From a bacterium (lineage in GTDB: Bacteria > Sumerlaeota > Sumerlaeia > UBA8349): 8,673 nucleotides of DNA. Below are positions 1 to 5,447 of this stretch, one piece after another. Where the stretch lies: contig JABMPG010000041.1 of assembly GCA_013203855.1 (NCBI GenBank), positions 1-8,673 on the forward strand, given 5' to 3'. The translations under genes were made by a program, and so were the position numbers. The notes under the pieces are model-generated. The model was given only the letters and a program-made list of their open reading frames with translations, was not told where the DNA came from and did no database searches. The stretch's first letter is position 1, and each line of letters opens with the position of its first letter.

Positions 1-129
1 GGTTTCAGGTGTAGATTGGCAACGGACAATGTCGAGGACGGGTTCAGCAATATTTGCCATGTGGAAACAGATCTGCCCTTTGACTCTCACCTCGCGCTGA
101 CTGAAGCGCTTAGCACGCTGCTTTGGTAG
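1..129 (+). CDS. 3' end of an unrecognised small protein gene (truncated by window edge)
   Basis: Frame 1 is open from the left edge to a TAG at 127-129 and gives 42 residues. It begins GFRCRLATDNVED, later has NICHVET, and ends in ALSTLLW. I do not recognise the family. The main reason to believe it codes is that the segment 176-337 encodes a gap-free homologous stretch: of the first 31 residues about 11 are identical, including G, C, D, E-D, N, C, V-E-T and H, and most of the rest are conservative changes. The DNA of the two copies is much more diverged than the protein, as expected of old paralogues under coding constraint. The N-terminus and start lie outside the window. Function unknown. 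Confidence 0.5.
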   Translation, partial: GFRCRLATDNVEDGFSNICHVETDLPFDSHLALTEALSTLLW

Positions 130-337
130 GCGCGAAGAGATCCGTATTCGACATAGGGAGCGTTGAAGCCATTGATTTCACGGACTGCCGGCGCCGATCC
201 GTGAAATCAAGGGCTACAAGTGCACGATTCGGGTGGATACGGCCGAGGATTGGACGGAAAACGTATGCTACGTCGAGACCGGTTTCTCTTCCGCGGCGCA
301 TATGTAGTTGCTGGAGGAGATAGATTCGGCGCTGTAA
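123..337 (+). pseudogene. Broken second copy of the small protein family at 1-129 (frameshift plus in-frame TAG)
   Basis: From 176 one frame reads FHGLPAPIREIKGYKC, then a stretch with DTAED, NVCYVET and a His aligned without gaps to the gene fragment at 1-129. A TAG at 305-307 interrupts it. Beyond the TAG the same frame continues LLEEIDSAL to a TAA at 335-337, which still matches the LTEALSTLL tail of copy 1, so the TAG is probably a premature stop. Upstream, another frame from a TTG at 123 reads SVFDIGSVEAID and joins the first frame smoothly if one T has been lost from the T run at 176-178. The inferred original protein is about 70 residues. Its function is unknown. The homology and the TAG are seen directly; the single-base deletion is inference. 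Confidence 0.5.
167..215. repeat. Long inverted repeat (13-bp perfect core, 18-bp arms with one mismatch)
   Basis: TTGATTTCACGGA at 172-184 is perfectly complementary to TCCGTGAAATCAA at 198-210, with a 13-nt spacer. After one A/G mismatch (171/211) four more pairs follow (167-170 with 212-215). No T tract follows either arm, so it does not look like an intrinsic terminator. It lies inside the broken small gene, so it may be a recombination or protein-binding site, the scar of an insertion, or a fold of a former mRNA. Confidence 0.75.
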
Positions 338-427
338 GGGTGCAAGAAGGCAAAGCCTCCGGGATATGCTGTTTCTTGTTCGTGCCAGCGGAAACGTATG
401 GTCGTGGTGCTCTTCGGCAAGAGCTGA
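338..427 (+). pseudogene. Possible remnant of a RelE/ParE-type toxin C-terminus
   Basis: Directly after the TAA at 335-337 the frame reads 29 codons to a TGA at 425-427. It contains PPGYAVSCSCQRKR, then the hydrophobic strand MVVVLF and GKS. RelE/ParE-like killer proteins have near their end a PGYRVYF-like strand, a turn, a VVVLL strand and a GDKS motif in this order. An overlapping frame (from 332) gives AVRVQEGKA, which resembles the strand before PGY, so a frameshift may separate the two pieces. No start codon or ribosome-binding site is evident and the usual SQ..DI helix after KS is missing. The match rests on a short pattern read by eye and could be chance. Confidence 0.25.
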
Positions 428-554
428 GTGACCTCGATTACCTTTTCTTCCAAGGACAGGCAGGGCTCAGTATGTGCCCCTATTTTGGTAGAAGCATCTG
501 AGAACCTCCCTTTGGGCAGGGCGCATGGCAAATTAGCACTGTCCATGGATGACG

Positions 555-586
555 GCCGGGTAGCCTTTCAGGTTACCCGGCTTTCC
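555..586 (+). terminator. Terminator-like hairpin
   Basis: GCCGGGTAGCC (555-565) pairs with GGTTACCCGGC (571-581) over 11 bp with one G-T wobble and a 5-nt loop, followed by CTTTCC. The stem is strong and GC-rich but the T tract is short. It would end transcription coming from the broken genes on the left. A role as an RNA-processing or binding structure cannot be excluded. Confidence 0.5.
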
Positions 587-711
587 TATGCCTTTGACCT
601 GACATGCCCTCGTCCCAGGCCTCCGTTCCTCTGAGGTCCGCTCTCTTCGGGAGTACTTTCCCCCTCAGAGTCACCAGGATGCCCCGGTGTTCCGGAGGGC
701 CATTTCAAAAA
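587..711. other. Gene-free stretch with a weak inverted repeat
   Basis: Together with 428-554, this stretch shows no reading frame that I recognise. The only structure seen is CTCTGAGG (629-636) complementary to CCTCAGAG (663-670), with 26 nt between the arms. I see no convincing -35/-10 promoter for the methylase here. Confidence 0.4.
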
Positions 712-776
712 TCGTATTAAGCATCAGCGGGTTTCCTGGGAAACCCCAATTCCATACAAGGAGATGCTTAATATGA
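712..776 (+). promoter_or_regulatory. Nested inverted repeats over the methylase leader and start codon
   Basis: TATTAAGCATC (715-725) is perfectly complementary to GATGCTTAATA (763-773). Across a G-T wobble (714/774) the pairing continues with 713/775 and 712/776. Inside it GGGTTTCC (729-736) and GGAAACCC (739-746) form a second perfect 8-bp repeat with a 2-nt centre. In mRNA the outer stem would cover the spacer and the start ATG at 773-775 and touch the last base of the AAGGAG site at 758-763. In DNA the two palindromes could be operators. Either way this is the most plausible control element of the methylase; the mechanism is inference. Confidence 0.65.
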
Positions 777-1648
777 AAGCATTACTTCGTTATCCCGGCG
801 GCAAAAGCCGGAAGGCAGCAAAACATCTAATCTTGAGCGCTATGCCCGCAACTTTCGAGGAGTATAGGGAACCCTTTTTCGGGGGCGGAGGAATCGGCCT
901 CACCATCCCAAAGACGAAGAATCGGTGGTTCAACGATCTCAACGAAGACTTGATTGCACTCTACGAGCGACTGCAGCAAGATCGAGATTCTTTTCTTGAG
1001 GAATGTCGTCACATTCTGCCGTTAAAGGCGTACGGAAAGAAAGGCTCTCTGGAATATGAGACAGGAAAAGCGAAATTGAAACAATTCTTCCACAGATGCA
1101 TAAGGCAGGATCCGGATATTTCTACGGCACTTCGATTTCTGTTTCTAAACCGAGTCGGGTTTAGTGGAAGAGTTGTCAGTGACTCCACGTACTTTTCGGC
1201 GCCGGAACGATGGAACATCATCGGCACAGACGTCCCGGAGCAGGTGTCTACCCAACTTCAGGGCGCTAGACTAACGTGTCTTGATTTTGCGCGACTGTTT
1301 GAAAAAGAAGGCGAAGGCGTCTGGATCTACGCGGATCCCCCGTACGTCTCGGATTCTCGGCGTCCGTTTGGGTCACGTTTATACGAGAAGACCTTTTCCA
1401 TGGATGACCACGCCCGACTCAGAACGGCTGTGTCAAAGTGCAACCACAAGGTCCTGCTGAGCTACGACGATGACCCGGCTGTGCGTGAGATGTACAAGGG
1501 ATATTGGATGCGGGCGATCACTTGGACGCACTGCGTATCAAAAAAGCGCAGCCCCGGGCGGGAACTCCTCATCGCGAACTATGAGCCTTTGATCGCAGCG
1601 ACGCAAGAAGGCGAAGGACAGGTCTTCCGGATCAGAAAAGCGGCGTAA
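773..1648 (+). CDS. D12-class (Dam-like) adenine-specific DNA methyltransferase
   Basis: This enzyme should transfer a methyl group from S-adenosylmethionine to N6 of adenine in a DNA site. The 291-residue protein has the family's motifs in order: the N-terminal RYPGGKSRKA (6-15), the SAM-binding EPFFGGGGIGL (33-43), an acidic NDLNEDL (54-60), the FLNRVGFSG segment (124-132) and the catalytic DPPY (188-191). It ends with the usual ELLIANY-like strand. Its length is normal. An earlier in-frame ATG at 764 abuts AAGGAG (758-763), whereas ATG 773 lies 9 nt beyond it and starts right before the first motif, so 773 is preferred. No restriction endonuclease is adjacent, so it is an orphan in this window. 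GATC is the best-known target of Dam relatives but specificity cannot be read here. The gene is visibly more A+T-rich than the genes to the right, which suggests transfer. Confidence 0.93.
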   Translation: MKALLRYPGGKSRKAAKHLILSAMPATFEEYREPFFGGGGIGLTIPKTKNRWFNDLNEDLIALYERLQQDRDSFLEECRHILPLKAYGKKGSLEYETGKAKLKQFFHRCIRQDPDISTALRFLFLNRVGFSGRVVSDSTYFSAPERWNIIGTDVPEQVSTQLQGARLTCLDFARLFEKEGEGVWIYADPPYVSDSRRPFGSRLYEKTFSMDDHARLRTAVSKCNHKVLLSYDDDPAVREMYKGYWMRAITWTHCVSKKRSPGRELLIANYEPLIAATQEGEGQVFRIRKAA

Positions 1649-1657
1649 TCCGGAAAC

Positions 1658-1691
1658 GGGCAGGGCGGGTATGGGGGCTCGCCCTGTCCTT
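1658..1691 (+). terminator. Terminator-like hairpin after the methylase
   Basis: GGGCAGGGCG (1658-1667) pairs with CGCCCTGTCC (1680-1689) over 10 bp with one G-T wobble, around a 12-nt loop, followed by TTCTACCTT. It starts 10 nt after the methylase stop. The stem is strong but the T tract is interrupted. Confidence 0.5.
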
Positions 1692-1730
1692 CTACCTTCG
1701 CCCTCAAATCACGGGAGGACGAGGAGGACC

Positions 1731-1880
1731 GTCGAGATCGGTCATTTCGACGAAGGAAGACTGGTTCGAGCGGCCCGGGAGAGGAATCGAGAGGCTTTCA
1801 ACCTACTGGGGCAGCGCTACCTCGGTACAGTCTACGCAATCGTCCACGCCCGGACAAAGTCCAGAGAAAGCGCGGATGAA
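1731..1880 (+). pseudogene. Remnant resembling region 2 of an ECF-type sigma factor
   Basis: The frame reads FDEGRLVRAARERNREAF, then a tract with LGQRYLGTVYAIV and an ADE-type end. This matches the start of sigma-70 region 2 in ECF sigma factors, where the order is DEELV..A..GDREAF..L..RY...VY......DAED. The expected continuation (AEDL.Q..F...W, then region 4) is absent: after residue E at 1880 the frame gives unrelated sequence up to its stop at 2186. The only upstream in-frame ATG (1671) lies in the loop of a terminator-like hairpin, and no start codon follows the GAGGAGG at about 1721-1727. It is therefore most likely a decayed 5' piece of a regulator gene; chance similarity remains possible. 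Confidence 0.4.
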
Positions 1881-2240
1881 CCTGCCCGCCTTGGAACTGC
1901 AACGCCTGGAGATGTCGCCGGCCCTTTTCATGTCAGAATGGAATACCCAACGCAGCAGATGATCAAGATTACCAAGAGAACGGCGAGGACGTATCTCGGC
2001 TTGTGGGGATGGATTTCCTTGCCGCGGACATCAGTAAGATGGATCGAAACCACTCCAAGTGACCCGCCACTCGTCTCTTGGGCGGTTAATAGGAAAGACC
2101 GGTGGGCAGCGACCATGAACACGCCTCCTACCGACGGCCGACTTCTTTGGTCTTTTCTCGTCGGGTCATATAGGGCGCGAGAGTAATGCGATGTCCCATT
2201 CTGTCAATCCAGAGAGGGGGTGAAATTTTTATCGTATTAA
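1881..2240. other. Gene-poor stretch between the sigma-like remnant and the left integrase module
   Basis: No complete gene is recognised. One frame ending in TGA at about 2063 includes SRLVGMDFLAAD, and part of this DNA recurs at 6237. A 28-codon frame from an ATG at 1877 overlaps it but has no supporting motif. The stretch probably holds gene remnants. Confidence 0.35.
2010..2030 (+). repeat. Dispersed short repeat, copy A (partner at 6237-6257)
   Basis: TGGATTTCCTTGCCGC (2010-2025) is identical to 6237-6252, and the next five bases differ only by two transitions. In both places one frame reads DFLAAD, and both transitions are silent (GCG/GCA and GAC/GAT). This suggests two relics of related coding sequence rather than a simple DNA repeat. 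Confidence 0.55.
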
Positions 2241-2255
2241 GAAGGTAGCCCCTTC
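2241..2255 (+). promoter_or_regulatory. Hairpin masking a ribosome-binding site before a possible GTG start
   Basis: GAAGG (2241-2245) could serve as Shine-Dalgarno for a GTG at 2256. It pairs with CCTTC (2251-2255), which abuts that GTG, over a 5-nt loop. A 5-bp stem is common by chance, and the true start of the downstream gene may instead be ATG 2292. Confidence 0.3.
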
Positions 2256-2291
2256 GTGCCAAACGGCGGGGTGTCGCCAAGAGAACGCACG

Positions 2292-2657
2292 ATGAAGAAT
2301 GCAAGAGAACAGAACCAAGAGAACGAAGGCATTGTCGAAATCCTCCCCAACGCCCTGTATCGCCCCAAGGAACTGAAGAAAGCCCTCGGGATCCGGACGG
2401 TGGACCACCTGACCAAAGCCGGACTTCGGGCGGTTGGGGATTGGTACTACGGTGCAGCCGTGCTTGCTGCCTGCCAGAAGATCTGGGATATTGATTCTTG
2501 CCAGCGTGCCTCGGCGGGAAAGGAGGTGTCGGATGACGCCGAACACGCGACGAAAGAGAGAGAAGTGCCAAAAGGTCGCGAGCATGGAAAGATTCACCCT
2601 GTACCGAAGCAAAACGGACCGGACTCGATTCTCCGTCAGATGGAAGAGATCGGATGA
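2292..2657 (+). CDS. Small helix-turn-helix (excisionase-like) protein paired with integrase 1
   Basis: The segment ILPNALYRPKELKKALGIR (about residues 17-35) followed by a short helix with WYYGAAVLAAC looks like a MerR/excisionase-type DNA-binding fold. The same signature, PNALY..KEL then a G..+L.A tail, occurs in the minus-strand protein at 5448-5741, so the two are related. Xis-like proteins bend DNA at attachment sites and steer recombination direction, and the gene lies just upstream of tyrosine recombinase 1, which fits. It overlaps that gene by 125 bp in another frame, so translational coupling is likely. The start is uncertain: ATG 2292 is shown, while GTG 2256 would add 12 residues and has a better-placed GAAGG. 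The last third after CQKIWD is hydrophilic and unrecognised. A general transcription regulator is the main alternative. Confidence 0.65.
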   Translation: MKNAREQNQENEGIVEILPNALYRPKELKKALGIRTVDHLTKAGLRAVGDWYYGAAVLAACQKIWDIDSCQRASAGKEVSDDAEHATKEREVPKGREHGKIHPVPKQNGPDSILRQMEEIG

Positions 2658-3774
2658 TCGATATGGGTATCGTTTCTTTCATTCTGTTTCGGTCAAAGAA
2701 GCATTGCGACTCGCCCCCGTCAAGGCGGGCTTGGAACCTATGCCGCCGCCGGATGATTTCCGACTGGTGGATGCCTTCAACGAGGCTCTCAGCCACACGA
2801 ACCGGGGAAAGCAGGCACGGTATGACTGGCAGGTGTCGGTCAAACGGTTCATGACTTGGCTGGCGAAGGAGTTCCCGGATTGCCTCTACTGGCGTCTGCT
2901 CACGAGGCAGGTCGTTCGCAGGTACCTGGATTCCTTCGAAGGGCTCAGTGCCAATCACAAGCGGCTCTCGCTTCAGCCGATCTGCCAGACCTCGGGGTAC
3001 ATGCACCGGGAGTACGGGTACGTGAACTTCGCCGAACGGCTCGGAATCGGCTCGAAGATGAAGACCACGCCGAAGATCGTTTACGGGCAAGACGTGCTGG
3101 AACTCCTTGCCTTTATGCGGGAAAAGCATCCGCGTCTTCTTGCGGGGGCAGCCCTCCAGGGCTTCGCCGGACTCCAGCTTCAGGAAGCCACCCGTCTCAC
3201 ATGGGACAAGGTGGACCTGGAACGGGGGTTGATCGAGATCTCCGGAGAGGTCAAGAACGAGTACCGGAATCGCGTGATACCGGTTTCGGGCCCTGTTCTG
3301 GAAGCTCTGAGGGAGGCGTATGAACGGAGAGCCCAAGGCAAGATCCAGGACGTGAAGGAATACGTTCTCTTGAGCAAACAGGGGTGTCCTTACATCGGGG
3401 CTTCCTGGCAGAACTACAGCCAGGAGATGCGGGTGATCATCCGCCAGTGGAACAGCCGAACCGACTGGACCCCAAAGGATCTCCGGAACATGCTCTCAAC
3501 CTTTGCCACCCTGAAGGGAATCCACGGGGACGTGTGGGAGCAATATATGGGGCACGCTCCCAGAAGCATCACCGCCCGCCACTACGTTCCCCGTCTCGCC
3601 TCAGCCACGACGGGCGAAAAGAACGCCTTGGAGGTCCACATGGCGGTCTTCCGTTTCCATGTGGTCGAGCCGCTGAATGAGGCGGTTCGGACCGGGTTCA
3701 AACACGCTTTTTTGAAGTTTTTTGAACCGGCACCAACGAAACAGGTCGAGCCAGGCGAGGCGGCTGTGGTGTAA
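2533..3774 (+). CDS. Tyrosine recombinase / integrase 1, probably lacking the first catalytic Arg
   Basis: Phage-type integrases cut and rejoin DNA through a tyrosine nucleophile. In this 413-residue protein, residues 1-60 hold a basic arm-binding-like start (ERFTLYRSKTDRTRFSVRW), about 75-170 the core-binding SAM-like helices (YDWQVSVKRFMTWLAKEF), and about 185-355 the catalytic domain. Visible active-site residues are K241, K315-D-L-R318 (His of HxxR replaced by Lys), G340-H341 and nucleophile Y351 in ARHYV. At the place of Arg I, family members read GLR..E, but here the sequence is GLQLQEATRL with Q215 (CAG, 3175-3177), one G-to-A change from CGG. This may inactivate it. Start ATG 2533 has a strong AAAGGAGG at 2519-2526; a later ATG is at 2584. 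It converges on integrase 2 across the tRNA fragment. Confidence 0.88.
   Translation: MTPNTRRKREKCQKVASMERFTLYRSKTDRTRFSVRWKRSDDRYGYRFFHSVSVKEALRLAPVKAGLEPMPPPDDFRLVDAFNEALSHTNRGKQARYDWQVSVKRFMTWLAKEFPDCLYWRLLTRQVVRRYLDSFEGLSANHKRLSLQPICQTSGYMHREYGYVNFAERLGIGSKMKTTPKIVYGQDVLELLAFMREKHPRLLAGAALQGFAGLQLQEATRLTWDKVDLERGLIEISGEVKNEYRNRVIPVSGPVLEALREAYERRAQGKIQDVKEYVLLSKQGCPYIGASWQNYSQEMRVIIRQWNSRTDWTPKDLRNMLSTFATLKGIHGDVWEQYMGHAPRSITARHYVPRLASATTGEKNALEVHMAVFRFHVVEPLNEAVRTGFKHAFLKFFEPAPTKQVEPGEAAVV
3695..3728. repeat. Inverted repeat with T runs near the 3' end of integrase 1
   Basis: GGTTCAAA (3695-3702) is complementary to TTTGAACC (3721-3728). The loop carries the first of two TTTTTTGAA copies, 10 bp apart; the second copy overlaps the right arm. 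All of it is in frame (HAFLKFFEP). It may help end transcription between the convergent genes, but no T tract follows the stem. Confidence 0.35.
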
Positions 3775-3800
3775 GTCGAGTAAACTCAGGAGTAAAAGAA

Positions 3801-3855
3801 TGGTGCCCAGGGCCGGAGTCGAACCAGCGACACAAGGATTTTCAGTCCTCTGCTC
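3801..3855 (-). other. 3' fragment of tRNA-Phe(GAA): putative integration attachment-site core
   Basis: On the minus strand this reads GAGC of a D-stem, an anticodon arm with stem GAGGA/TCCTT around loop CTGAAAA (anticodon GAA, Phe), a 5-base variable region, a T-arm GCTGG-TTCGACT-CCGGC, then CCTGGGC-A-CCA. The 5' acceptor strand (expected GCCCAGG) and the 5' half of the D-arm are missing: the sequence upstream on that strand does not resemble a tRNA. Tyrosine recombinases often use the 3' half of tRNA genes as att core, and a core-only copy marks the element end away from the intact tRNA. Two integrase genes flank it within 27 and 60 bp. If this is such an end, polarity predicts the matching intact tRNA-Phe beyond the right side of this window. 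A merely degraded tRNA gene is the alternative. Confidence 0.85.
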
Positions 3856-3870
3856 GCGTTCTCTAAGTCT

Positions 3871-3931
3871 TGCAGAATCAACGCAAACCAAAACGTAAAT
3901 GCAGCAAAGATGCAGTTAGGCGCTGTTGCAG
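3871..3931. repeat. Cluster of four TGCAG motifs beside the att core (possible arm-type sites)
   Basis: TGCAG begins at 3871, 3900, 3911 and 3927, each preceded by A or T; the middle two are ATGCAG spaced 11 bp, about one helical turn. The cluster lies between the tRNA fragment and the 3' end of integrase 2, where an integrase or Xis protein could have arm-type sites. The motif is short and the role is inference. Confidence 0.3.
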
Positions 3932-5157
3932 ACCGTCTGACCAACCTTTTCAGTAAAGGCATTTGTTCCTTCGAAAAGGTCCTGGGCGAGGCCTGAAATC
4001 TGCCGGAGACGCTCGTCATCGACGTGGTCATAGTGCGCGGAGAGGACGGTGCTCGGAGCGTGGCCGATGTAGCTTTGGAGGACCGCGAAATCCACTCCTG
4101 CTTTTCGGAGGTGGGTGACAAAGGTGTCCCGCAGCTTCTTGGGAACGAAGTGCTCGGGCAAGTCCATTCCGGCCCGCCGGGCGTTAGCCAGCGCATTTCG
4201 CCAGAGATGGCAGATTCGATCCTGAGTGTAGGCATCGGCACGGGCTGCCTGTGTTTTGGCATTGGGACGGCCAGAAGGTCTCCGGGATGGAAAGAACAGA
4301 TAGCCGGCATGATGGCGGATCTTCAGGGCGAGGATCCAGTCCCGGAGGGCCTGGTCGACGGTCTTGCAGATCGGGATCGTTCGGTAGCTCGGCCGGTTCT
4401 TGGGTTTGTGCGCGGGGCTGGCCGTAATGGTGATGGAGCGAGTGCCGGGAGCGAAATCTTCCTCCCGGAGGTAGGCAGCCTCAAAGACCCGCACGCCGCA
4501 GAGGCTCTGGAGAACCGCCCAAGTATAGACCATCGGGTCATTCTGCTTGAGCCAGGTGAGCAAAGCCCGGAGTTGCTCCGGCGAAAGCACCGAATCCTTT
4601 ACCCGTAGTTCCGCGGTAGTGGGATCCTTCTGAGAAAGCGTTATGGTAGCTGCCACGTCTCGATACTGATCCGGATAGGTCTGGGCCATGTACCGGGATG
4701 TCATCCGCAATACGAACACCCTCATCCGAAGGGAGTCGGGGGCCAAGTCCTCCTGACGGCAATGCTGGATGTAGTTGTGGAGTACGGCTGTCGTTACGTC
4801 TGACCACGCCCGAACACCGGGCATTTTCTCGGTGAGATAACCGGCGAAGGGATTATACCGACGGAGATAGTCCTTGCGGGTCCCTTGATTCGCATTGGAA
4901 TGCTTCACGGCCTCCAGAACGGCGTCTGAAACGCTATGACCCGCACTCCCGCGGAGTCTTCCCCCGAAACCCTTTCCCACCGCGAGCTGGGAATTGATGT
5001 CCTTGGCTTGCTCCTCGGCCTCGCGGTACCCGGAAGCCGGCAGAATGCGTCGAACATGCTTCTTGGTAAGCGGGTCGGTCCAGCTGGCTCTCCACTTCCG
5101 AGGTCCAACCTCCTTCAAACAGACAGATCCTATTCGGGTTTTACTGATCTTCGCCAT
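3916..5157 (-). CDS. Tyrosine recombinase / integrase 2
   Basis: This site-specific recombinase has 413 residues, the same length as integrase 1. The N-terminus (residues 1-60, with KWRASWTDPLTKKHVRRIL) resembles arm-binding domains that recognise DNA through a small beta sheet. About 75-180 is the core-binding helical domain, and about 190-385 the catalytic domain. Active-site positions visible are R223 in CGVRVFEA, K340-K-L-R343 (Lys at the His of HxxR, as in integrase 1), G365-H366 in YIGHAPS and nucleophile Y376 in SAHYDH. All key positions are filled apart from the His-to-Lys substitution, so it looks active. Start ATG 5157 lies 4 nt after the stop of the ribbon-helix-helix gene, implying co-translation. 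Its 3' end is 60 bp from the tRNA-Phe fragment, which is its likeliest attachment core. Confidence 0.92.
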   Translation of the reverse strand: MAKISKTRIGSVCLKEVGPRKWRASWTDPLTKKHVRRILPASGYREAEEQAKDINSQLAVGKGFGGRLRGSAGHSVSDAVLEAVKHSNANQGTRKDYLRRYNPFAGYLTEKMPGVRAWSDVTTAVLHNYIQHCRQEDLAPDSLRMRVFVLRMTSRYMAQTYPDQYRDVAATITLSQKDPTTAELRVKDSVLSPEQLRALLTWLKQNDPMVYTWAVLQSLCGVRVFEAAYLREEDFAPGTRSITITASPAHKPKNRPSYRTIPICKTVDQALRDWILALKIRHHAGYLFFPSRRPSGRPNAKTQAARADAYTQDRICHLWRNALANARRAGMDLPEHFVPKKLRDTFVTHLRKAGVDFAVLQSYIGHAPSTVLSAHYDHVDDERLRQISGLAQDLFEGTNAFTEKVGQTVCNSA

Positions 5158-5161
5158 GTTT

Positions 5162-5401
5162 CTACTTCATCCGCCCTTCGTCAGTCTTACGCTCCATTTT
5201 CAGGTGAGCCAGGTGCCTCGCGAGGCAGGCTCCGGTCAGAGGTCGAGTATTCAGGAAGGGCACTCGGTCTGAGTTGCGGACGGCAGATCGGAGGAAATCC
5301 GCTCGTGACTGCTTCCTTTCCTGACATTTCCTTGAAAGGACCTGGTAGTCTTCTTCGTCGAGGAATACGGTGATGGATCTTTTGTTTGGACGGCTTTTCA
5401 T
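5162..5401 (-). CDS. Ribbon-helix-helix (CopG/MobC-like) small DNA-binding protein
   Basis: The 79-residue protein starts with a basic stretch and the beta strand KRSITVFLDEEDYQVL (7-22), followed by two helices, SRKCQERKQSRADFLRSAV. This is the pattern of ribbon-helix-helix repressors and of MobC-type relaxosome accessory proteins. The C-terminal half (PFLNTRPLTGACLARHLAHL) is basic and not recognised. It lies between the helix-turn-helix gene (46 bp upstream) and integrase 2 (4 bp downstream) on the same strand, so it probably belongs to one operon. It could repress that operon, assist recombination, or be the last trace of a mobilisation module; the sequence does not decide. The ribosome-binding site is weak (only GAAG close to the ATG). 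It is the only start in a suitable place. Confidence 0.7.
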   Translation of the reverse strand: MKSRPNKRSITVFLDEEDYQVLSRKCQERKQSRADFLRSAVRNSDRVPFLNTRPLTGACLARHLAHLKMERKTDEGRMK

Positions 5402-5447
5402 ACTTCGAATATTTCTCTCTTGTTTCTTTCAGAGTGTCATAACTTGC

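Noticed and set aside
711..2241. ATCGTATTAAG occurs at 711-721 and again at 2231-2241, flanking the methylase island
   Set aside because: An 11-base match is expected several times by chance in a window this size and the flanks do not match.
2128..3336. 402-codon minus-strand open frame across the left integrase module
   Set aside because: It lies opposite the integrase and helix-turn-helix genes, which have clear motifs, and its translation shows none; it is an antisense shadow.
3801..3900. Complete tRNA gene on the minus strand
   Set aside because: The GCCCAGG acceptor strand and GCTC half of the D-stem are not present where they must be, so only a 3' fragment is supported.
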